From NCBI GenBank assembly GCA_017303635.1, contig JAFLCG010000006.1:62001-126000 (forward strand): 64,000 bases of DNA, given 5' to 3'. Source of the DNA: Anaerolineae bacterium (lineage in GTDB: Bacteria; Chloroflexota; Anaerolineae; Aggregatilineales; Phototrophicaceae). Shown one piece after another: positions 58,451 to 64,000 of this stretch. A program made the position numbers and the translations under genes. Each line of letters starts with the position of its first letter. Position 1 is the stretch's first letter. The notes beneath the pieces were generated by a model. That model saw only the letters and a program-made list of their open reading frames with translations, had not been told where the DNA came from and did not search any database.

Positions 58451-58602
58451 GGCAATAACTCCTGTAGAGGTAGGTCGGCGGCACCTCCGCATTGTAGGGG
58501 AATCACCGCCCCACTAAGCAGACCATCCAGCGCCACCCCACCACTATTGATCTATAATTCCAATTCTGCAACATTCGGATAATCCTGAAGGGTTTTTAGT
58601 GT

Positions 58603-59019
58603 ATGCTGTCCTCAATCCGAGTCGCCTCCCCGGATGACTTCCCCTTCCTCAGCCGGGAAGATCATCACATCACCGCCGCCATGCAAGCGCGGAAGGTCGC
58701 CGCCGGAGAGATTCTGATCGCCCATCAAGCGGATGAGCCGGTGGGTTACCTGCGTTACGGTTACTTCTGGGACAGCGTGCCGTTCATGAACCTGTTGAAA
58801 GTGGTCGCGCCCTGGCGCAAACAGGGGATCGGTCGGCAGTTGGTCACCTATTGGGAAGCCGAGATGCAGCACGCCGGTTACGAAATGGTGATGACGTCCA
58901 CCCTCGCCAATGAGGATGGACAGCACTTTTACCGCAGGCTGGGTTATCAGGACATCGGCGGGTTTGTGCTGCCTGCCGAACCGCTGGAATTGTTTCTGGT
59001 GAAATATCTCAAGGGGTAA
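58603..59019 (+). CDS. GNAT-family N-acetyltransferase
   Basis: A 138-residue compact acetyltransferase. The core strand VPFMNLLKVVAPWRKQGIGRQLVTYWEAEM holds the acetyl-CoA loop RKQGIGRQ (near 72-79), and NEDGQHFYRRLGYQDIGGF follows. The size is that of a single GNAT domain. The acceptor is unknown. A TATAAT at about 58551 may be its -10. It ends 2 nt before the next start, so the two genes are co-transcribed. Confidence 0.85.
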   Translation: MLSSIRVASPDDFPFLSREDHHITAAMQARKVAAGEILIAHQADEPVGYLRYGYFWDSVPFMNLLKVVAPWRKQGIGRQLVTYWEAEMQHAGYEMVMTSTLANEDGQHFYRRLGYQDIGGFVLPAEPLELFLVKYLKG

Positions 59020-59021
59020 AC

Positions 59022-59702
59022 ATGACGAGCATCGAGCGGTCGCGCAGCGCTGGCAGTTCATGGATGGGCAGATCGGAATCCGTCAGCGTCCGGCTGGGCG
59101 CGCCCCGCGAGTATTTTCATGTGGAAGGCCTGGCCCGCCTCCGCACGCTGACCAATCCGGCCTTCCAGTTGAACGTGACGTTGGATGATACCCTCTCACT
59201 CATGCGGGAGTTGGAGTTGGGCATGCTGGATGCCATCATCGCGGAACAGAAGGTCGCCCGGCGCGGCTGGCATTACCAACCCATCCAGACCGAAACCTAT
59301 ATCGCCATCGGCCAGGCGGCCCTGCCCGTCCCCCGTGAACTCTCGGTGGAAGCTGCCGAGTCCTGGCTGCTGCGGCAAGCCTGGATCGCCGCCGCGCCCG
59401 ACCTACCCATCATCCGGCGCTTCTGGCAGGATGCCTTTGGCGGGCGACCTGCCATCGTCCCGCGGTTGGTGGTCCCCGATGCGCTCAGCGTCATTCAGGC
59501 GGTCTCGCTCGGCCTGGGCGTGAGCATCGTACCGGCCTACCTCTGCCGCGAACCGCTGAACGCAGGTTTGATCCGCGAGCTGTGGACTCCGCCGGAGCCA
59601 TCGGTGAACACGCTGCATCTGGTCTGCGAGCGCAGCCGCCTTAAGACGCCCGAGGTCGAGTGGCTGGCCCAGTTGCTCAAGCCTGCCGCCGCCTATTCCT
59701 GA
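59022..59702 (+). CDS. LysR-type effector-binding domain lacking the HTH
   Basis: A 226-residue protein that begins VRLGAPREYF (near 23-32) and continues like the LysR substrate-binding domain: LRELELGMLDAIIAEQ, SLGLGVSIVPAYLCREPL, ending LLKPAAA. The N-terminal 60-80 residue winged-helix of LysR regulators is absent; only about 22 unmatched residues precede the domain. It may be a truncated regulator, now a pseudogene product, or a free ligand-binding protein. It directly follows the GNAT gene. Confidence 0.7.
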   Translation: MTSIERSRSAGSSWMGRSESVSVRLGAPREYFHVEGLARLRTLTNPAFQLNVTLDDTLSLMRELELGMLDAIIAEQKVARRGWHYQPIQTETYIAIGQAALPVPRELSVEAAESWLLRQAWIAAAPDLPIIRRFWQDAFGGRPAIVPRLVVPDALSVIQAVSLGLGVSIVPAYLCREPLNAGLIRELWTPPEPSVNTLHLVCERSRLKTPEVEWLAQLLKPAAAYS

Positions 59703-59758
59703 TTTTTTGCTATACTGTCCGTGCCACACAAAACCAGCAGTGAGTAACCTGAAAACCA

Positions 59759-60481
59759 ATGGAACTCTACCTGATCCGGCACGGACAATCGACCAATAAC
59801 GTCACCATGCTGCGCGATCCCCTCCACCGCGAGGCCGATCCGCCGCTCACCGAACTGGGTCAGCGGCAGGCGGAAGCGCTGGCTGGTCGGCTGGCACATA
59901 CCTGGAACGTGGATAACTACCTGTTTCAGCACCCGGACTCGCGGGAAAACCTGACGGGCGAAGGCATCACCCGCCTGCTGGTCAGCCCGATGAAGCGCGC
60001 CCTGCAAACTGCCCTGCCCATCAGCCGGGAACTGGGTTTGCACCCGGAAGTCCATTTAGACATATTTGAACATGGCGGCCTGTATCTGGAGGGGGAAAGC
60101 GGCGTGACCACCTACCCCGGTCTGACCCGCGCCGAGATGCACGCGCAATTCCCCGGTTATCAGCTTCCACCCGGCATGACCGAGTCGGGTTGGTGGCATG
60201 CCACCGACCGCGAAGACCTGGCCGCCTGTCAGGGCCGCGCCATTCGGATGGCTGAACATCTGAAAGAGATCCGTTTCAGCGCCCAGCGAATCGCCATCGT
60301 CTCGCATGGCATGTTTCTGGATCATCTCTTTAAAGCGCTCTTGAATCTGCTGCCGGGGGATGGCCTCCACCTGACGCTCTACAACACGTCGATCACACGC
60401 ATCGACTTCCTGCCGGATGGCAAGCTGGGCCTGCGCTACCTCAACCGCTTCGATCATCTGGCGCTCGAACAGGTGTCCTGA
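59759..60481 (+). CDS. Histidine phosphatase-superfamily protein
   Basis: A 240-residue cofactor-independent phosphatase. The phospho-acceptor motif is LIRHGQSTNN (RHG near 8-10), with VSPMKRALQTALPIS (near 81) and the second His in IAIVSHGMFLDHL (near 182). Residues are complete, so it should dephosphorylate a small phosphorylated substrate, as phosphoglycerate-mutase-like proteins do. Insert YPGLTRAEMHAQFPGYQLPPGM is longer than usual. TATACT at about 59710 may be the -10. It ends before a GAAGGCGACCC hairpin. Confidence 0.88.
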   Translation: MELYLIRHGQSTNNVTMLRDPLHREADPPLTELGQRQAEALAGRLAHTWNVDNYLFQHPDSRENLTGEGITRLLVSPMKRALQTALPISRELGLHPEVHLDIFEHGGLYLEGESGVTTYPGLTRAEMHAQFPGYQLPPGMTESGWWHATDREDLAACQGRAIRMAEHLKEIRFSAQRIAIVSHGMFLDHLFKALLNLLPGDGLHLTLYNTSITRIDFLPDGKLGLRYLNRFDHLALEQVS

Positions 60482-60494
60482 CCCCGGAATCAAA

Positions 60495-60520
60495 GAAGGC
60501 GACCCTGACGGGTCGCCTTC
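60495..60520. terminator. Hairpin between convergent genes
   Basis: GAAGGCGACCC pairs perfectly with GGGTCGCCTTC around a TGAC loop. It separates the phosphatase gene from the convergent CoaE fusion gene. No T-run. Confidence 0.5.
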
Positions 60521-60545
60521 AGCCTACTCACATCCAGTTCACCGA

Positions 60546-61856
60546 CTAAATCGGCTTGAGGATACGGTTGCCCAGCTTCTTGCTGAAGATATGGGCCGCT
60601 TTGGTTGCGTTCAACGCTTCCTGCACCGATTCGCGCCAGGCCGGGACTTTGATCTGCTCCACGGTGGTCGATTCATAGCCCGCGTCTGCAAAAGCCGTCA
60701 CCGCTGCCGAGTCGGTCGACTGCGGCAGGAATATATAGGCCACTTCGCTTTGCAGATCTTTGGACGCCGCCTCAACCGCCGTCACCAATTCCTCTACCAA
60801 CTTGGTGACCGGCGCGCCGGGGGCCATAAAGACTTCATCGGCCCGGGTAATCAGGTTTTCGACCTGCCAACCCATCACCGCCAGCACTTGATCAGTCTGA
60901 TCGAGCGCCAGCAGGTAGCTCTTCTGCCCGAAGGCCATCATCACATCCATCCGGCTGACCGACCTGCCGGAGATTTTGCTGACAAAATTGGCGATCTGCT
61001 CGGCATTACCCGGCATCCCGCGCCGCACGTGAACCCGCACATTGGCTGCCGGGGCCGGCGGAGCGCTCGGCATTTCCGGCGGCGCGCTCAACGGAGCCGT
61101 CTGCTTGCGCGGCGGTTCGACCACCGGGGCGCTTGCAGCCGGTACGGCTGGCGCGGCTGGTTTAGGCGCTGCGGCGGGGGCAGCAGACACAGCGGGCGCG
61201 GCAGGAGCCGCCGGCGCAGCGACGGCGGGAGTCGTTCCGGTGCCGGTCTTCAGCTTCTGCGCCAGACCCGACCAGTTCGACTGAACCTGTTTCCAGGTTT
61301 CTTCCACATTACCGTTATTCTGAATGACCACCCCGGCCTTCGACAGTTTATCCGACTGCGCGTTCTGCGCGGCGATACGCTGCCGGGCTTCGGCTTCGGA
61401 CATCTTCCGCTTCTCGATCAGGCGTTGAAGCTGCATTTCCGGCGAGGCATCCACCACCCACACCGTATCAACCGCATCCTTGAGGTTGCCCTCCAGCAGC
61501 TTGATCGCCTCGACCACGATCACCGGCTGGGTCGCCCGGCTGATGAGCGCGCCAATCGCCTGCGCCACCACCGGATGAACAATCGCCTCCAGCTTGGCTA
61601 AGGCATCCGGGCTGGAAAAGACAATATTGCCCAGCATCTGCCGGTTGATGTTCTTTTCCGCATCCAGAATGAATTGACCAAAGGTTTCGACAATGGGCTT
61701 GTAAGCCGGTGCACCCGGGGCCATCGCCCGGTGCGAAAGGCTGTCCGCATCAATCGTATAGGCACCGAGGTGTTGGAGCATTTGCCGGACAACACTTTTG
61801 CCAACGGCAATATTGCCCGTGAGACCGATCACATATTTATTGGGCCAGCGGCTCAC
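60546..61856 (-). CDS. coaE: Dephospho-CoA kinase fused to a C-terminal acetyltransferase-like domain
   Basis: A 436-residue fusion. Residues 1-200 are CoaE, the last step of coenzyme A synthesis (ATP plus dephospho-CoA to CoA): Walker A GLTGNIAVGKS (near 11-21), YTIDADSLSHRAM, VIVVEAIKLLEG and the lid VVDASPEMQLQRLIEKRKMSEAEARQRI. About 70 residues of Ala/Pro linker follow (205-275). The C-terminal 160 residues (VRVHVRRGMPGNAEQIANF to the end) look like a GNAT-type fold but lack a clear acetyl-CoA loop. The usual CoaE length is about 200. The kinase assignment is firm; the C-domain is tentative. Confidence 0.9.
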   Translation of the reverse strand: MSRWPNKYVIGLTGNIAVGKSVVRQMLQHLGAYTIDADSLSHRAMAPGAPAYKPIVETFGQFILDAEKNINRQMLGNIVFSSPDALAKLEAIVHPVVAQAIGALISRATQPVIVVEAIKLLEGNLKDAVDTVWVVDASPEMQLQRLIEKRKMSEAEARQRIAAQNAQSDKLSKAGVVIQNNGNVEETWKQVQSNWSGLAQKLKTGTGTTPAVAAPAAPAAPAVSAAPAAAPKPAAPAVPAASAPVVEPPRKQTAPLSAPPEMPSAPPAPAANVRVHVRRGMPGNAEQIANFVSKISGRSVSRMDVMMAFGQKSYLLALDQTDQVLAVMGWQVENLITRADEVFMAPGAPVTKLVEELVTAVEAASKDLQSEVAYIFLPQSTDSAAVTAFADAGYESTTVEQIKVPAWRESVQEALNATKAAHIFSKKLGNRILKPI

Positions 61857-61971
61857 GGCAGTCCTCCCGCAAGATGAGTGTTCACAGATGAATACAAATA
61901 CGCTCAGGTATAGTGTAGATTGTACGGCCTTACCCGGCAGAGGTCAAACAAAGGAATCGCTTGAAGCCAGA

Positions 61972-62898
61972 CTACTGACCCGGCTGTGATACGGCCGGGA
62001 AGGAACTGCGCTTGTGAATCGGCACCCGCCGGATGATGAAGATCATGGCGATGACCACCAGCGCCGCGCCGATCATCAGCGGCGTGACCGCCTCGCCCAG
62101 CAGCAGGCTCGACCAGGTAATCGTCAGCAATGCCTGGATCAATTGCACCTGCCCCACGCGGGCGATCCCGCCCAGCGCCAGCCCGCGATACCAGGCGAAG
62201 AACCCCAGGAACATGCTGAACACGCTCACATAGGCAAACCCGAGCCAGGCTTGCGGTGAGGCTTGCAGACCGGTCTGCGCCACGACGACGCCCACCGGAA
62301 CAGCCAGGAACGGTGCCGCCACGATCAGCGCCCAGCAGATGGTCTGCCAACTGCCGATCTCCCGCGACATGCGTCCACCTTCGACATACCCGACCGCACC
62401 GATCAGCACCGCACCGAGCATGAACAGATCCCCACCGACAAAACCAACCTCGCCCGTGATGAAGACGAAGCCGATCACCGTCACCGAGCCGATCAACGCC
62501 GCCACCCAGAACAACCGAGCCGGTCGATCCCCATCCCACAGCACCGCCAGCACCGCCGTCGCCAGTGGCAGCAGACCGTTGATGATGGCGCTATGCGAAG
62601 CCGGCACCTGCCGCAGCGCCCAGGCCGAGAGCAGCGGGAACCCCACCACCACCCCCAGCGCCACCACGCCCAGGCGCAGCAGTTGCCGCCGTGTGGGGAT
62701 CGGCTGCCGCAGGACGATTAGGCACAGCGCCGCCAGCACCGCGGCCACCAGCGCCCGACCCAGTCCGACGAACGTCGCATCCAGATCATGGACAGCGATC
62801 CGGGTCGCGGGCAGCGTCACACTGAAGATCAGCACGCCCAGAAATCCGAAGATAAAACCGCGTGTCTCGCGGCTCAGTCCCATAGCTTTATTAATCAT
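61972..62898 (-). CDS. EamA/DMT-superfamily transporter
   Basis: About 308 residues from the ATG at 62898; the longer frame to 62931 would start inside a terminator. Ten TM helices in two EamA repeats: FIFGFLGVLIFSVTLPATRIAVHDLDATFVGLGRALVAAVLAALCLIVL (first) and GSWQTICWALIVAAPFLAVPVGVVVAQ (second), ending ALVVIAMIFIIRRVP. DMT carriers export or import amino acids, purines or other metabolites; this one's substrate is unknown. Confidence 0.88.
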   Translation of the reverse strand: MINKAMGLSRETRGFIFGFLGVLIFSVTLPATRIAVHDLDATFVGLGRALVAAVLAALCLIVLRQPIPTRRQLLRLGVVALGVVVGFPLLSAWALRQVPASHSAIINGLLPLATAVLAVLWDGDRPARLFWVAALIGSVTVIGFVFITGEVGFVGGDLFMLGAVLIGAVGYVEGGRMSREIGSWQTICWALIVAAPFLAVPVGVVVAQTGLQASPQAWLGFAYVSVFSMFLGFFAWYRGLALGGIARVGQVQLIQALLTITWSSLLLGEAVTPLMIGAALVVIAMIFIIRRVPIHKRSSFPAVSQPGQ

Positions 62899-62909
62899 GT
62901 TGGTTCTCA

Positions 62910-62949
62910 CAAAAAAACAATCAGGACGCACCCGGTAGCGCGTCCTGAT
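62910..62949 (-). terminator. Terminator of the FGE-domain gene
   Basis: ATCAGGACGC (62920-62929) pairs with GCGTCCTGAT (62940-62949). On the minus strand the stem is followed by TGTTTTTTT. It ends the gene at 63001 and insulates the EamA gene. Confidence 0.88.
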
Positions 62950-63000
62950 CTGACCTTAACACAGATAGAGTACCCGGTCTGATACCGGATGAGTCCGCCT

Positions 63001-64000
63001 TTACGGAGGGAGTGTGCCAGAGGCGACCGTCGGCAGTGGTTGTGACGGTGGCAGAGTCGCGGGCGGCGGCGGCAGTGTTGGGGCCGCGTTACCCGTGGTT
63101 TCCTCATTGGTGCCGCCCGTTGTGGCTGCCGTCGGCGCAGCCGCGTCGGTGGTAGTACCCGTCTGGCTGGTCGGCGCAGCGACTGACTGCGGCATCCCCG
63201 GCGTATTCGCGCCCACATCGGCTACGCAGCGGAAGCCGATGAAGGGGCGACCGTTAACCGGGTCTTCGCTCTGGCGATGCACCGAGCGCGAGAAGAACGG
63301 CACCGCGTCCCATGAACCGCCGCGCAGGACCTTCTGCGTACCGGCGGGCGGCCCCAGTGGATTGAGCGTCGCCGCCCCGGTGTTCGCCAATTGAGCATAA
63401 TAGGTGGGCGAGTACCAGTCGGACACCCATTCGGAGACATTACCCGCCATATCATAAAGCAGGTTGTTGGCCGGGTAGGAGCGTACCGGCAGCGCGCCCA
63501 ATTGATCGCTGCGCGGGCGGCTGGTGCGGGCCAGGTTGGTATCAAACAGGTTGCCCCACGGATACAGATTGTTCAGCGGGCCGCGGGCGGCACGTTCCCA
63601 TTCAGCTTCGGTCGGCAGGCGGCGACCAATCGACTCGCAGTAGGCTTGTGCGCCGTACCAGGTCACATTCGTCGCGGGATTATTCTCAATCACCGGCAGC
63701 ACCCGGTAATTCGCCCCTTCAAAGATCACACTGCTATTGGGTTCTTCCGAACGGGTCAGGATGCACAACTGACCGCCGCAGCCGCGCCGATGACTGTTCG
63801 GCCCCATACCGGCGTTGGTCGAGTTCAGGAAGGACATATACTGCCCGTAGGTGACTTCCGCATCTTCGATGAAGAACGGATTGACCGTCACCGAATGTTC
63901 CGGCGCCGAGTCTTCACCATAGGCCAGAAGGCAATTCCCTTCCCAGGTATTGATGCACTCATCCACCGCCGAACTGACTTCCTGAATGCTGGTGCCCATG
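63001..64000 (-). CDS. FGE-sulfatase (SUMF1-like) domain protein, cut by the window end
   Basis: At least 333 residues; the frame is open to the window edge. The first visible residues are MGTSIQEVSSA, which resemble the internal start of the formylglycine-generating-enzyme fold (usually preceded by GGxFxMG), so the true N-terminus lies beyond 64000. Core motifs: VNPFFIEDAEVTYGQYMSFLN, GRRLPTEAEWERAARG, YDMAGNVSEWVSDWY, VLRGGSWDAVPFFSRSVHR. The tail (SHRQSEDPVNGRPFIGFRCV) is an ordinary FGE ending. A Thr/Pro-rich tail of about 60 residues follows. Probably a surface or secreted module of unknown catalytic state. Confidence 0.8.
   Translation of the reverse strand, partial: MGTSIQEVSSAVDECINTWEGNCLLAYGEDSAPEHSVTVNPFFIEDAEVTYGQYMSFLNSTNAGMGPNSHRRGCGGQLCILTRSEEPNSSVIFEGANYRVLPVIENNPATNVTWYGAQAYCESIGRRLPTEAEWERAARGPLNNLYPWGNLFDTNLARTSRPRSDQLGALPVRSYPANNLLYDMAGNVSEWVSDWYSPTYYAQLANTGAATLNPLGPPAGTQKVLRGGSWDAVPFFSRSVHRQSEDPVNGRPFIGFRCVADVGANTPGMPQSVAAPTSQTGTTTDAAAPTAATTGGTNEETTGNAAPTLPPPPATLPPSQPLPTVASGTLPP

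Noticed and set aside
60417..61601. 394-aa plus-strand ORF rich in Arg and His
   Set aside because: Antisense shadow of the coaE fusion gene; composition is that of a complementary GC-rich frame.
63001..64000. A second DGR variable protein
   Set aside because: Its FGE tail lacks the AAY-derived codon pattern; it reads as an ordinary conserved ending.

Overview
The window looks like chromosomal DNA of a Chloroflexota-type bacterium (Anaerolineae-like). This is an inference from style: moderately high GC, many multi-pass GT-C-like membrane proteins, Thr/Pro-rich secreted tails, half-size CUT2 sugar ABC ATPases, a RodZ-like protein with a TPTPT tail, a CoaE fusion, and abundant GTAGGG(A/G)CG hairpin repeats and 7-bp repeats. 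No rRNA is present; one tRNA-Pro(CGG) is.

Layout. 0-8 kb: acetyltransferase, GH36 alpha-galactosidase, small proteins, a KimA-type potassium importer with a structured leader, and a cupin protein. 7.7-16.4 kb: PadR plus CocE/NonD hydrolase, an unrecognised protein with an internal triplication set between 52-bp direct repeats, a phosphotriesterase-family protein plus PhzF isomerase, a secreted GSDH-type propeller, and a divergent TetR/VOC pair with two perfect operators. 16.4-25.4 kb: an SLBB lipoprotein and two complete CUT2 sugar importers, one FrcBCA-like and one XylF-type. 25.5-39.2 kb: GT-C glycosyltransferase, beta-propeller protein, RodZ-like protein, ribosomal protein L9, deaminases including tadA, WD40 protein, Crp/Fnr regulator, a twin pair of small paralogues, and hicBA. 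39.4-47.8 kb is the most accessory part: a DUF4062-nSTAND1-FGE protein whose C-terminus looks like the variable region of a diversity-generating retroelement, a RAYT (REP-associated transposase) bracketed by identical REP hairpins, a UvrD-like helicase, and an AT-rich 803-aa protein with two nucleotide-sensing-like domains and a P-loop ATPase. 47.9-64 kb: methyltransferase, small kinase, etfBA, receiver protein, a DUF433/DUF5615 toxin-antitoxin pair, tRNA-Pro, two large membrane proteins riddled with repeat-derived loops, DinB, acetyltransferase, a LysR domain without its HTH, histidine phosphatase, CoaE fusion, EamA transporter and a second FGE-domain protein cut by the window end.

The unifying feature is repeat invasion. 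A RAYT at 42.5-43.0 kb sits between two identical 35-bp REPs. Relatives of that REP (GTAGGGACG, variable stem, CGTCC) occur throughout, several in frame inside genes, where they add loop peptides or supply stop codons. A second class, 7-bp tandem repeats, is also translated inside membrane proteins. The best candidates for an undescribed system are the DUF4062-nSTAND1-FGE protein with its VR-like tail and the neighbouring dual-domain P-loop ATPase.
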